A DNA stretch of 64,000 nt from Neomoorella sulfitireducens (GTDB lineage Bacteria; Bacillota; DSM-521; Neomoorellales; Neomoorellaceae): assembly GCF_024733845.1 (NCBI RefSeq), contig NZ_JANRHG010000001.1:186001-250000 (forward strand), in the 5' to 3' direction. A program made the position numbers and the translations under genes. Numbering within the stretch: the first letter of the stretch is position 1; the number at the start of each line of letters is the position of its first letter. Of the stretch, positions 52,703-61,774 are shown piece by piece. Below the pieces are notes generated by a model. That model saw only the letters and a list, made by a program, of their open reading frames with translations, was not told where the DNA came from and did not search any database.

Positions 52703-53872
52703 TTAACCCACCAGGGCGCCGAATAGCATCCCCGTTAGGGTGGCTGCAATAACTACCAGGGAAACGTAGGCCAAGGTTTTCTTGAACCCCAGCACGCTGT
52801 TGATAACTAGCATACTGGGCAGGCTCAAGGCCGGGCCCGCCAGCAGGAGGGCTAAAGCCGGTCCCTGGCCCATACCGGACCCGATAAGTCCCTGGACTAT
52901 CGGTACTTCCGTCAGGGTGGCGAAGTACATAAAAGCGCCGATAATAGCAGCAGTAAAGTTGGCCAGGAGGCCGTTGCCCCCTACCACCATGGCGATATAT
53001 CTGGCGGGGATAATGCCGGTATCGACGTTGGGCCTGCCCATGAGGAACCCGGCCGCCAGCACGCCGCCGAAAAGGAGGGGCAGGATTTTAATGCTGAAAT
53101 CCCACGTCGAGTCCACCCAGGCCGACAGTTCTTCCCGCTTGAACCAGGCCTTCAAAATAACGGCCAGGGCTAAGAGAAGCGCGATAACCAGGTACCATTT
53201 GACGCTGTATACTGCGTACCAGAAGCCCGCCTGTTCCGCCGGTTTGCCCCAGGCGGCAAAGATAAGAATCAGGACCAGGACCAGGAAATAAAGAACCGTC
53301 TGCCCGAGGGTGCGAGAGGGTTCTTCTCCTTCCGGCAGGAGCAGCCCTTTGACCCGCTCCTGCTCTTCACCCCTGAAGAGCAGGGCCATGATCAGGCCGA
53401 TTATCACTGAAAACAGGACGGCACCCAGGGCCCTGGCCAGGCCGATCTGCCACCCCAGCACCCGGGCCGAGAGGATAATGGCCAGGACGTTTATCGCCGG
53501 CCCGGAATACAGGAAGGCTATGGCCGGCCCCAGCCCGGCGCCGCGTTTATATATGCCCATGAACAAGGGTAAGACGGTACAGGAGCAGACGGCGAGGATT
53601 GCTCCCGATACGGCGCCCACGCCATAGGCCGTAACTTTGGGGCTTTCCGGTCCCAGGTACTTCATGACCGCCTGGGAGGAAAGGAAATTGCTCATGGCCC
53701 CGGCGATGAAAAGGGCTGGTACCAGGCAGAACAGCACATGTTGCCTGGCGTATTCCTGCAGCATGTAGAAGGCTTCCAGGATGGCGCCCTGCATCCGGGG
53801 ATGCTGGAAGGGCAGGAAATAGGCGGCAACAAACACAGCAACAATCAGTAACAATTTGGCCTGCTTGCTCAC
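52703..53872 (-). CDS. ArsP/DUF318-type permease, full length
   Basis: About 389 residues from the GTG of VSKQAKLLLIVAVF, which has AAGGAG nine bases upstream; longer in-frame starts cover this ribosome site. About ten membrane helices. Conserved segments are GAVSGAILAVCSCTVLPLFM (with a Cys pair), GPALALLLAGPALSLPSMLV and AFMYFATLTEVPIVQGL. This CSCT motif type is typical of permeases exporting arsenicals or related compounds. First gene of a three-gene operon. Confidence 0.88.
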   Translation of the reverse strand: MSKQAKLLLIVAVFVAAYFLPFQHPRMQGAILEAFYMLQEYARQHVLFCLVPALFIAGAMSNFLSSQAVMKYLGPESPKVTAYGVGAVSGAILAVCSCTVLPLFMGIYKRGAGLGPAIAFLYSGPAINVLAIILSARVLGWQIGLARALGAVLFSVIIGLIMALLFRGEEQERVKGLLLPEGEEPSRTLGQTVLYFLVLVLILIFAAWGKPAEQAGFWYAVYSVKWYLVIALLLALAVILKAWFKREELSAWVDSTWDFSIKILPLLFGGVLAAGFLMGRPNVDTGIIPARYIAMVVGGNGLLANFTAAIIGAFMYFATLTEVPIVQGLIGSGMGQGPALALLLAGPALSLPSMLVINSVLGFKKTLAYVSLVVIAATLTGMLFGALVG

Positions 53873-53980
53873 AGGAAACATCTCCTTAATTGTTAGGCAA
53901 ATATAGTTTAGCAAAATCCAATCCCATCTTAACCCGGCCGGAACCCATGTATCTAAAGGGATTACCCTCTTAGTTATACG

Positions 53981-53997
53981 TAAAGCGGAACGCTTTA
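53981..53997. promoter_or_regulatory. Inverted repeat in the permease leader
   Basis: TAAAGCG and CGCTTTA separated by GAA, in the 150-base untranslated leader of the permease operon. It could be an operator or a small hairpin. Confidence 0.4.
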
Positions 53998-54025
53998 TTA
54001 TTACATTAGAATTTTGCTATATATA

Positions 54026-54054
54026 AGTTTAGAGACAGCAGCCTGTTTTGTCAA
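54026..54054 (-). promoter_or_regulatory. Promoter of the permease-thioredoxin-DGC operon
   Basis: On the minus strand TTGACA (54054-54049), a 17-base spacer and TAAACT (54031-54026), followed by TATATAGCAAAATTC. The same boxes, spacing and a near-identical downstream stretch occur at 57127-57155 in front of an ArsR gene. Confidence 0.72.
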
Positions 54055-54158
54055 GGGGAAAAACCCTTTACCTGAAACTTTATTTATAATCGGCCGGGAA
54101 CAATCTATCGGCAGGAATTTTACTGTACGGGTAAAATAGAATAACCGGGGTGAGGTTT

Positions 54159-54254
54159 ATGGTAGAACATTTTATTGACGCCCTGGGCGAAATGTGCCCG
54201 GTGCCCAATATCTATATGGTTCGGGACTTTTTTTCTGCAGTTAAACCCGCTTGA
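54159..54254 (+). pseudogene. Truncated TusA/SirA-like sulfur carrier
   Basis: 31 codons from an ATG. MVEHFIDALGEMCPVPNIYM carries the CPxP motif of TusA-family sulfurtransferases, which have about 75 residues. The frame then loses similarity and stops inside the 3' end of the CadA gene on the other strand. It looks like a gene cut at a rearrangement junction. Confidence 0.6.
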
Positions 54255-56337
54255 CACCGGCCGCTACTCCGTTGCCATATCTTAAAGTCCTGGTAGCATT
54301 AAAAACAGCCAGCAGGGTAACACCCACGTCAGCAAAGACAGCCTCCCAGATAGTGGCTACACCAAAAGCCCCAAGGCCAAGAAAAAAAGCCTTGATACCC
54401 AGGGCCAGGGCTACATTTTGTTTCATGATCCGGGACGTATACCGGCTGATTTCCACCGCCCTTACCAGTTTGGCGGGGGCGTCATCCACCAGCACCACAT
54501 TGGCAGCTTCGATGGCGGCATCGCTCCCCAGGCCGCCCATGGCCACCCCTATGTCGGCCCGGGTAATAACCGGGGCGTCATTGATGCCGTCGCCCACAAA
54601 GGCAAGTTTGCAGCGCCGGTCCGGCAAAGCTGCCTGCAGTTCTTCCACCTTGGCCACTTTGCCTTCCGGCAGGAGTTCGGCAAAGTAGGCGTCGATACCC
54701 AGTTCTCCCGCCACCCGCCGGGCTACCGCCTCATCATCACCGGTAAGCAACACTATTTTCTTTATACCCAGATTTTTAAGCCCGGCAATGGTTTCGCCGG
54801 CATCGGGCTTCAACTCGTCGGCGATGACCAGATAGCCGGCAAAGACGCCGTCAATGGCCACGTAAATAACGGTGCCTGCCACGCTGCATACATCGTGGGC
54901 GATACCTTCGCGGTACATTAAACGATCGTTACCGGCCAGGACCCTTTTCCCATCGACCATGGCGCTAATGCCTTGGCCGGGAATTTCCCGGTATGCACCG
55001 ACCCTTTGGGGGTCAATATTCTGCCCGTAAGCCGCGCGGATGGACTGGGCAATGGGATGGTCGGAGTAAACCTCGGCGGCGGCAGCAACTGCCAGGAGTT
55101 CATCTTCCTGAAAACCATTGGATGGAACCACCTGCGTAACCCTGAATACCCCCCTGGTGAGGGTGCCCGTTTTATCGAAGGCCACGGTATGCAGGCCGGT
55201 CAGGGCATCTAGAAAATTGGCGCCCTTGACCAGGATACCCTGGCGCGATGCTGCGCCGATGCCGCCGAAGTATCCCAGGGGTATGGAAATTACCAGGGCG
55301 CAGGGACAGGAGATGACGAGTAAAACCAGGGCCCGGTAGACCCATGTTGGGAAGTCGGCCCCGGGAAGCACCATGGGGGGAATGACCGCCAGGGCCGCGG
55401 CTCCAAGGACCACTGCCGGGGTGTAGTAACGGGAAAAGGTGGTAATAAATTGCTCCGTCGGGGCTTTACGGGTCGCGGCGTTTTCTACCATATCCAGGAT
55501 GCGGGCCACCGAGGATTCTCCGAAGGGCCGCGTCACTTTAACGGTCAGGAGACCCTGACCGTTAATCATACCTGCCTGGATTTTTTCACCCTTTTCCACC
55601 TTGCGGGGTACGGCTTCCCCCGTCAGGACCGAGGTATCGACGAAGGAAACGCCCTCCACCACCTCGCCGTCCAGGGGTACTTTCTCGCCCGGCTTAACAA
55701 CAATTACTTGCCCAACCTCTACTTCCTCCGGCCGTACCTTTTTTGTTTCCCCCTCCAGTCTCAAGTTGGCATAGGCCGGCCGTATATCCAGCAGGGCGGC
55801 GATAGAACGGCGGGATTGATTGACAGCCCGCTCCTGGAAATACTCGCCCACAGCATACAAGAGCATCACCGCAGCCGCCTCGGGTAGCTGGTGGATGGCA
55901 ATAGCGCCAATAGTGGCAATGGTCATCAGGAAGTTCTCGTCAAAAACCCGGCCCCGGATCAAATTACGCACGGCTGTCGCGAGCACCCGCCAGCCTGCCA
56001 GGAAGTAGGAGGTCAAAAGAAGCATATACCCGGCCCACAGGTAAGGAGGGCGAGAAAACTGCATGTTAATAATAAATCCTATTACCAGGAGAAGGCCTGC
56101 AACTAAAATAATATAAAACCGGGGTCCCTGCCCCTGGCCGGTAGTATCTACAATATTAACGCCGGGTTCGATCCGGGTGACGATCTCCCGGGCCACCGGC
56201 AGCAGTTCCGGAGGCAGATCTAAGCTCTGGTTGGTGAAGTTAACGGTAACCTGTTCTAAACCTTTTACTTTACGCAGTTCCTGCTCAATCCTGGCAGCAC
56301 AACCGGCGCAGCTCAGTCCTTCCAGGGTATATCGCAT
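54241..56337 (-). CDS. Heavy-metal P1B-type ATPase (Cd/Zn/Pb class)
   Basis: 698 residues. The N-terminal metal domain has LEGLSCAGCAARIEQEL (CxxC). Membrane and core motifs follow: TGEAVPRKVEKGE, the transmembrane SCPCALVISIPLGYFGG typical of Zn/Cd exporters, the phosphorylation site AFDKTGTLTRGVF, HP in YSDHPIAQS, and FVGDGINDAPVITRADIGVA. It pumps divalent soft metals out of the cell. A CadC-like repressor precedes it. Confidence 0.94.
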   Translation of the reverse strand: MRYTLEGLSCAGCAARIEQELRKVKGLEQVTVNFTNQSLDLPPELLPVAREIVTRIEPGVNIVDTTGQGQGPRFYIILVAGLLLVIGFIINMQFSRPPYLWAGYMLLLTSYFLAGWRVLATAVRNLIRGRVFDENFLMTIATIGAIAIHQLPEAAAVMLLYAVGEYFQERAVNQSRRSIAALLDIRPAYANLRLEGETKKVRPEEVEVGQVIVVKPGEKVPLDGEVVEGVSFVDTSVLTGEAVPRKVEKGEKIQAGMINGQGLLTVKVTRPFGESSVARILDMVENAATRKAPTEQFITTFSRYYTPAVVLGAAALAVIPPMVLPGADFPTWVYRALVLLVISCPCALVISIPLGYFGGIGAASRQGILVKGANFLDALTGLHTVAFDKTGTLTRGVFRVTQVVPSNGFQEDELLAVAAAAEVYSDHPIAQSIRAAYGQNIDPQRVGAYREIPGQGISAMVDGKRVLAGNDRLMYREGIAHDVCSVAGTVIYVAIDGVFAGYLVIADELKPDAGETIAGLKNLGIKKIVLLTGDDEAVARRVAGELGIDAYFAELLPEGKVAKVEELQAALPDRRCKLAFVGDGINDAPVITRADIGVAMGGLGSDAAIEAANVVLVDDAPAKLVRAVEISRYTSRIMKQNVALALGIKAFFLGLGAFGVATIWEAVFADVGVTLLAVFNATRTLRYGNGVAAGVKRV

Positions 56338-56348
56338 ATCTTAGCCTC

Positions 56349-56705
56349 CTATCTCCCCTCGGCAAAGTGGGCCTGGGCCTCACGAATCATGTTTAAGATG
56401 TGCTCATCATCCAGCGAATAATAGACCATCTTACCGTCCCGGCGATACTTGACCAGGCGCAATGCTTTCAGCAGGCGCAGGTGGTGGGAGACGGCAGGCA
56501 AACTCATGTCCAGAAGCGCCGCCAGATCACACACACAAAGTTCCTGGTGGGCCAGCAGGTAGAGAATTTTGGTCCGGGTTTCGTCCCCGAGGACCTTAAA
56601 TATTTCCGACAGGCCGGCTACATCCAGCACCCTATCCTTCAGGTGCTCATGGCGACCGGAAGGGCAAAAGGTATCACAGAGGTCTCTATTAGGCAAGGAA
56701 ACCAC
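56349..56705 (-). CDS. ArsR/SmtB family repressor, CadC-like
   Basis: 118 residues from a GTG. The winged helix has SLPAVSHHLRLLKALRLVKY, and the metal site combines N-terminal Cys (DLCDTFCPSGRHEH) with ELCVCDLAALL, the four-Cys arrangement of CadC. It would sense Cd(II)/Pb(II) and release the ATPase gene, which starts 11 bases downstream. Confidence 0.92.
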   Translation of the reverse strand: MVSLPNRDLCDTFCPSGRHEHLKDRVLDVAGLSEIFKVLGDETRTKILYLLAHQELCVCDLAALLDMSLPAVSHHLRLLKALRLVKYRRDGKMVYYSLDDEHILNMIREAQAHFAEGR

Positions 56706-56765
56706 TCCAAACGATTAAGCAATTGTTTAATTGTAGTATATTTATCTACTCCTTCATTGTCAAGC

Positions 56766-57089
56766 TCAGGAATTCCGCCCCTGCAGTTCCGCCATGGTGG
56801 TGGCTATTTCGCGGGTCAAAATACCGCCCACCAGGTCCAGAACCTCGAAGATTTCCGGGTGCTTAACCCGGTAGAGAACCTTTAAACCTTCTTTGCGGGT
56901 AATGACAATGTCCTCCTTGCGGAGCACGGCCAGGTGCTGGGAGATATTGGGCTGCTCCAGCTCCAGATTTTCTATAAACTCGCAGACGCACTTTTCCCCC
57001 TGGCGCAGTTGTTCCAGGATCCTGACCCGGGTCGGGTGGGCCAGGGCTTTAAAAAATTCCGCCTTCAGGCTGTAAAGTCTCTCAGCCAA
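56766..57089 (-). CDS. ArsR family metalloregulator
   Basis: 107 residues from a TTG with AAGGAGG seven bases upstream. The winged helix has EQPNISQHLAVLRKEDIVIT; the KCVCEFIENLEL Cys pair is the arsenite or soft-metal site. It is followed by the CadC-like gene and the ATPase on the same strand. The upstream palindrome suggests autoregulation. Confidence 0.92.
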   Translation of the reverse strand: MAERLYSLKAEFFKALAHPTRVRILEQLRQGEKCVCEFIENLELEQPNISQHLAVLRKEDIVITRKEGLKVLYRVKHPEIFEVLDLVGGILTREIATTMAELQGRNS

Positions 57090-57103
57090 TGAATGTCCTC
57101 CTT

Positions 57104-57155
57104 ATATGCGAATTATTGCATATAATAGTTTAGACTTAAAAAGCGAGATTGTCAA
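57104..57155 (-). promoter_or_regulatory. Promoter and operator of the ArsR gene
   Basis: On the minus strand TTGACA (57155-57150), a 17-base spacer and TAAACT (57132-57127), followed by an ATATGC-N8-GCATAT inverted repeat (57104-57123). The region 57156-57336 to its right holds no recognisable gene. Confidence 0.75.
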
Positions 57156-57336
57156 GGATCCCGTACAGGAATCTGCTTTATACACCGGCGGCCGGCAGGA
57201 GTATACCTGTATTCCAGCTGGACACGGTTATGACCAGGACTCCTTCGCCCCGGTCTGCCGCTGCCTAGATAAACTACCGGGCCGCCTGCTAAAGGGTTAC
57301 CTCTTCACAGCGGATAACGGTGCTTATATGGCCGGT

Positions 57337-58548
57337 TCAGAAGACCAGGTATACTGCCAAGGCTACCGCCAGGAGGGCTACTTCCGGTACAACCATCATC
57401 TTGAGCACCTTGCGCAGGTCGGCCTTGAAGAAGTCCACGGTGAGGGCCAGGCAGAGGTGCATGGGGGTTAACATGTTCCCGGTAAAGCCGGCAATAAAGA
57501 CGAATACCGCCAGGGGCAGGCTCATCTGGCCGTCCACGGTACTCATTACAATGGGAAAGACAATCCCGATACAGGCAACCATCAGGCCGGTCATCATACC
57601 CACCAGGAAGCTGATCAGGCCGAAAAGCAAAAACTCGGGTACGGGAAGCATGGCGAGTATTGAAGGCAGGCCTTCCACTGCCCGGGTATCTACCAGTACT
57701 TCTTTAAAAAGCATTACCCCCCAAACCAGCAGCAGGGTCTTTACGGCCACGGCCTTTTTGCAAAGGTGCCAGAATTTTACTGGCGTATAGCGGTGCCGTA
57801 CCAGCAGGTAAAGGAGCACTACCCCCACCGCCAGGCCCACCTCAACGTGGAATAACAGCACCAGGGCCACCACCACCAGCACCGGCAGGATGCTGAGGAT
57901 AAATTCCCGGGCGGGAGCTTGCTCCCCGGCCAGTGCCTCTTCCCTTCCTTCATCTCCCGCCTCTATCTTTATTCGCCGGAGGGCCGGTATACCCAACAAG
58001 ATTACCAGGAGGCCATAGGGAGCCAGGACGGCAATCAGGCGGGGCAAAGGGATGCCGCTGAGGCGTGAGGCCAGCAGGACCCCGGGGTAAAGGGGCAGGA
58101 AGTACTCCCAGATATGACGGTAGTAATAATTGATAAAACTCTTTTCTTCGGCGGCTATATTGGTACGCGATGCCGCCCGCCCCACCAGAGGAGCGGAAAA
58201 AAGCGCGCCCCCTGCCGAAGGCATGAGACCGATAAAGGCCGGCAGCAGGGCTATCACCAGTCGCCGGTTGCGGATAAGGCCTCGCAGCCCCCGGAGCATC
58301 CTATCCAGGTAACCCTGTTGTCCCAGGAGGTGTTCAAAGAGCATGATCAAGGCCAGTATGACTTCTAGTTCCAGGGTAGCGGGGCTTATGGTAGCCTGCC
58401 AGGCCATCTCCAGGAAAGCCAGGGGACCGGTATGGTAAAGGGCGGCCAGGAGGAGCGAACCTCCGAGCAACACCGGCAACAGGGACACCCGCCGCCCCAG
58501 GAATACCATCATTATCACGAATACCAGTAACAACTTGAGCCCTTCCAA
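57337..58548 (-). CDS. DUF401-family integral membrane protein
   Basis: About 403 residues from a TTG with GGGAAGGGA upstream. It is very hydrophobic, with about ten to twelve helices, and has the DUF401 features LLPAFIGLMPSAGGALFSAP, YYRHIWEYFLPLYPG and ACIGIVFPIVMSTVDGQM. These proteins look like anion-type permeases, but the substrate is unknown. It is transcribed alone, upstream of nothing related. Confidence 0.82.
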   Translation of the reverse strand: MEGLKLLLVFVIMMVFLGRRVSLLPVLLGGSLLLAALYHTGPLAFLEMAWQATISPATLELEVILALIMLFEHLLGQQGYLDRMLRGLRGLIRNRRLVIALLPAFIGLMPSAGGALFSAPLVGRAASRTNIAAEEKSFINYYYRHIWEYFLPLYPGVLLASRLSGIPLPRLIAVLAPYGLLVILLGIPALRRIKIEAGDEGREEALAGEQAPAREFILSILPVLVVVALVLLFHVEVGLAVGVVLLYLLVRHRYTPVKFWHLCKKAVAVKTLLLVWGVMLFKEVLVDTRAVEGLPSILAMLPVPEFLLFGLISFLVGMMTGLMVACIGIVFPIVMSTVDGQMSLPLAVFVFIAGFTGNMLTPMHLCLALTVDFFKADLRKVLKMMVVPEVALLAVALAVYLVF

Positions 58549-58664
58549 AAAAGTTCCCTTCCCTGTATATTTTAAGTTAAAACTTATAATAACCGCGCCG
58601 CGACAATAAATCAAGGGTAATACTCCCTGCCCGAAAATTTTACCGGTTGGCAGCAAAACAAAAG

Positions 58665-58721
58665 ACAGGGCCGGAGCCCCATCTTTATTTTAATCCCGGC
58701 GTCACCTTTATCCGGCTCTGT
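58665..58721 (-). terminator. Hairpin terminator after the DUF6485 gene
   Basis: On the minus strand ACAGAGCCGGA and TCCGGCCCTGT pair, with one mismatch and a 35-base loop, followed by CTTTTG. Confidence 0.6.
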
Positions 58722-58725
58722 ACGG

Positions 58726-58926
58726 CTAGGCACGGCTATTACAGGCTATAAAGCGGGCAATACTGCGGTCATAAGTTTTTTCTATTTCCGGCGGGAAAAG
58801 ACAGCCGGGCAACTCACCGTATTGGCGGTGATAGATTATACATTCGCAGCATTTACCCTTACGGCTGCAGGGTTCATAGGTACAGGTGCATCTCTCCTTA
58901 TTTCCCTGCAGGTTGCAATGTGCCAT
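58726..58926 (-). CDS. Small Cys-rich DUF6485-type protein
   Basis: 66 residues with ten Cys, in the conserved pattern [20 protein letters not shown] followed by [14 protein letters not shown] and [11 protein letters not shown]. It probably binds zinc or an Fe-S cluster. The function is unknown. It follows a flavin reductase gene by 12 bases, so the two may work together. Confidence 0.85.
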   Translation of the reverse strand: MAHCNLQGNKERCTCTYEPCSRKGKCCECIIYHRQYGELPGCLFPPEIEKTYDRSIARFIACNSRA

Positions 58927-58938
58927 TTTCTCCCTCCC

Positions 58939-59424
58939 TTACAGGTTCCAGTGAGCGATTTTATGTTCAAAATAAAGAAGGGGTTTTTTATCGCTACCGA
59001 CCCCGGCTGCTACCACCTGACCGGCAACAATAATATGATCACCGCACGGATAGCGGCCGGCAACCTTGCATTCCAGGTTGGCCAGGGCATCTTTAACCCG
59101 GGGAGTGGCTACCACTGCTGCCGGTTCGGTTACAATGCCGAGTTCTTTAATCTTATCTACATTACGCCCTGTACGGCTACCGCAAAAGGTGGCAATATGC
59201 TCCTGGTCGTCGGCCAGGATGGTCAGGACAAATTCACCGGTGGCATCCAGTAACTCCAGCACATAACGTTTGGGGTGCAGGGCCACCATCACCTGGGGTG
59301 GGTTGGATGATTCCTGGGTAAACCAGGCCACCGTGGTCAGGTCATGCTTATCCCCATGTTTTACACCCACCAGGCCGCAGGGGCAGGCAATTTTGCCCAG
59401 GGCACGGGAAATATCGCTGCTCAC
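58939..59424 (-). CDS. Flavin reductase-family flavoprotein
   Basis: About 161 residues from a GTG nine bases after AAAGGAG. It has ALGKIACPCGLVGVKHGDKH, TVAWFTQESSNPPQVMVALH, and VLTILADDQEHIATFCGSRTG, the FMN-binding split barrel of flavin reductase-like proteins. It may reduce a small substrate with NAD(P)H or bind FMN only. The DUF6485 gene follows. Confidence 0.88.
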   Translation of the reverse strand: MSSDISRALGKIACPCGLVGVKHGDKHDLTTVAWFTQESSNPPQVMVALHPKRYVLELLDATGEFVLTILADDQEHIATFCGSRTGRNVDKIKELGIVTEPAAVVATPRVKDALANLECKVAGRYPCGDHIIVAGQVVAAGVGSDKKPLLYFEHKIAHWNL

Positions 59425-59471
59425 TATGTTCAACTCCTTTCTGAAGAAAAAAGTTTCCTTAAGTTGATATT

Positions 59472-60221
59472 TTAACCATCGCTTCCCGGCCGGTCAATTC
59501 CCTGCAGCGCGGCGACTTCTGCCTCCGTTAATTCCCGGTACTCCCCGGGTTTTAACCGCCCGTCCAGCAGCAGCGGCCCCATGGACATGCGCTTTAGATA
59601 GGTTACTTCCTTGCCTACGGCGGCAAACATGCGCTTTACCTGGTGATATTTCCCTTCATATATGGTAAGTTCAACTTCTGATTGCAGTCCGGAGCGCAGG
59701 ATCTTCAAGTCGCCGGGCCTGGTCCGGTATCCGTCTTCCAGGATCACCCCCCGGCGAAAGGCTTCTACATCCTCTTCCGTAACCCTACCCCTTATAACCG
59801 CATAATAAGTTTTGGGCACATGTTTTTTGGGGGACAGGAGACGATGGGCAAGCCGGCCATCGTTGGTAAGGAGGAGCAATCCCTCGGTATCTTTGTCCAA
59901 CCGCCCTACGGGAAAAGGATGGAGGGCCCGGTAACGGGACGGCAGCAGGTCAACTACAACTTCCGCGGATTTATCTTCCGTGGCGGACAGGACGCCCCGG
60001 GGTTTATTGAGCATTAAATAAATGTACGGCCTATACTCCAGGGTAGTACCGTCCACCTCGATTCGATCCCTGGCGGGCAGAACGTGTAAACCCGGTTCTT
60101 CAGCCGGCTCGCCGTTTACCTGAACTCTTTTTTCTTTGATCAGTTTTTTAATTTCTTTACGCGAACCATATCCCATACGCGCTAATATTTTATCCAGGCG
60201 CTGCCGTTGTCCTGCCGCCAT
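59472..60221 (-). CDS. rRNA pseudouridine synthase (RsuA/RluB family)
   Basis: About 249 residues. The S4 RNA-binding part is RLDKILARMGYGSRKEIKKL, and the catalytic motif with the key Asp is GRLDKDTEGLLLLTNDG. YHQVKRMFAAVGKEVTYLKR follows. The enzyme converts uridine to pseudouridine in rRNA. The start is taken at the ATG of MAAGQRQRL; a GTG three codons earlier is possible. Confidence 0.93.
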   Translation of the reverse strand: MAAGQRQRLDKILARMGYGSRKEIKKLIKEKRVQVNGEPAEEPGLHVLPARDRIEVDGTTLEYRPYIYLMLNKPRGVLSATEDKSAEVVVDLLPSRYRALHPFPVGRLDKDTEGLLLLTNDGRLAHRLLSPKKHVPKTYYAVIRGRVTEEDVEAFRRGVILEDGYRTRPGDLKILRSGLQSEVELTIYEGKYHQVKRMFAAVGKEVTYLKRMSMGPLLLDGRLKPGEYRELTEAEVAALQGIDRPGSDG

Positions 60222-60331
60222 ATATACCACCGCCGTATATTAAACGCGAGTTATCCCTCTTACCTTTTTTACCATATCTCCTCCCTCATTGCAAACCCGC
60301 CGGGTCTGGCGCCAACCGGACCCCCGGCCTT

Positions 60332-60383
60332 AAAATGCATCAAACCCCGCAGTCGCTATCTCCAGCGGGGTCGAGGCATTTTT
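60332..60383 (-). terminator. Terminator after the wall hydrolase gene
   Basis: On the minus strand an outer ATGC stem and an inner ACCCCGC / GCGGGGT stem pair around a 14-base loop and are followed by GCATTTT. Confidence 0.75.
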
Positions 60384-60411
60384 CAATAGGTATCCTATGG
60401 CAATAGACCTG

Positions 60412-61677
60412 TTATAATAACGCCTTCAGCCAGTAATCCTGGATAATACTCTGGCCGTAAGTCGTTCCCGGAACTGCCCAGCGGGCGTTCAGTTCCACCC
60501 ACTTCTGGGCGGAGCCACGCTGGACCAGGTTGAACCGCGGGTCGTAGAGGGTTTTGCCCGGCGGCAGGGGGGCTTTGGTGGCATAGGCATAGAGGTGCTG
60601 GATATGGGCTTCCACACCTATTTCAGGGGAAGCAAAGGTGGCACCGTGAAGGCCGGGCTGCAGGCTTACCCCGGACGGGTCGGCTCCGTTAAGGGATTCC
60701 TGTCCCGTTAAAGGCTGGCCTGTTGCCCAGAGGCCACAGTAGTTGTTTTGCATAGGTTTTACACTGCCGGTGAACTGGAAGTATCCCGTTTCTTTGATTG
60801 CCTGGGCGAAGGCCAGGTCACCCCGGACGCCGTATTCCGCCCCGATCCTGATATATAGCTCGGCCAGGTCGGGAATAGGAATCATTTCCCGGCCATATTC
60901 CCGCCTCATTTTCTCGGCGATGCGCGGCGTCTCCTTCGCTAGCCAGGATTTAAGCTGGTCGGCCGTCGCTACCGCTTTACCCATGATGGTCACGTCGGCC
61001 ATTTTAATTATAGAACCGTCCGGCAGTTTGATTTCATGATCATATTTTGACAGGAGTTCCCTGAACTTCTGGAACTCCTGCATCTGGGCGGTGCTGAAGG
61101 CCTCTTCGCCCATGGCCGGAAGTTCGGCAGAATTCACAACCCTGCCGTCCAGCAGGCGCAAGTTGGAACGAAAAGCGGCCAGATCCTCAAGTAATTTATA
61201 GGCAGGCGACTTTATTTCCACCACACGGGTCGAATCTACCCAATTTACCTCACAGCCCAGGGCCTCTCCCACTACCCGGAGGGGAATGACGGTACGCCCG
61301 GCTGCGGTTATACGGGGCTTGCCGTAAGAAATAGGAATATGCAATGCCGCCCCGTTAATCACAATTTCTATATCCGTAGTATTTCTAGCAGTACGCCCTG
61401 GTACCGCATATGAGGAATTGCCCTTTGTCGTGATTATGACCTGCCTGGTATCCTGCCGCCATTCCACCAGCGCACCCAGGTTTTCGGCAACAACTCGCAA
61501 AGGGACATAAGTCCTTCCCCCATCTATATAAGCGCCCTGATCCCCCGGAGGAATTTTTACTTCCTTATAATCAACATAAATTTTTACCGGGGTCGCTGCC
61601 CCGGCTACAGCAGGCGCAGTTATCATTCCCAGAAGCCCCAGGCAAAGAACGGCCTTTGCCATCTTTTTTAAAAGCAT
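60412..61677 (-). CDS. Secreted glucosaminidase with copper-amine-oxidase-like N-domain
   Basis: 421 residues from the ATG of MLLKKMAKAVLCLG, with AAGGGG upstream. A signal peptide ends after AGAATP. Two Cu_amine_oxidN1-like repeats (about 30-160) show YIDGGRTYVPLRVVAENLGA and AGRTVIPLRVVGEALGCEVN. The C-terminal glucosaminidase domain (about 265-415) has GDLAFAQAIKETGYFQFTG and YCGLWATGQ with the catalytic Glu. It would cut peptidoglycan during growth or sporulation. Confidence 0.9.
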   Translation of the reverse strand: MLLKKMAKAVLCLGLLGMITAPAVAGAATPVKIYVDYKEVKIPPGDQGAYIDGGRTYVPLRVVAENLGALVEWRQDTRQVIITTKGNSSYAVPGRTARNTTDIEIVINGAALHIPISYGKPRITAAGRTVIPLRVVGEALGCEVNWVDSTRVVEIKSPAYKLLEDLAAFRSNLRLLDGRVVNSAELPAMGEEAFSTAQMQEFQKFRELLSKYDHEIKLPDGSIIKMADVTIMGKAVATADQLKSWLAKETPRIAEKMRREYGREMIPIPDLAELYIRIGAEYGVRGDLAFAQAIKETGYFQFTGSVKPMQNNYCGLWATGQPLTGQESLNGADPSGVSLQPGLHGATFASPEIGVEAHIQHLYAYATKAPLPPGKTLYDPRFNLVQRGSAQKWVELNARWAVPGTTYGQSIIQDYWLKALL

Positions 61678-61774
61678 CGCTTCTACAACCCCTTCCAGGG
61701 GTTGTATATTCGACAAAAAACTATTAATTTCCTCCGCTTAGATAAAAAATCCAGATGGTAAATCTAAACAAATA

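Noticed and set aside
57106-57471. Plus-strand open frame beginning in the ArsR promoter
   Set aside because: It starts within the operator, runs into the antisense of the DUF401 gene and has no recognisable domain or ribosome site.
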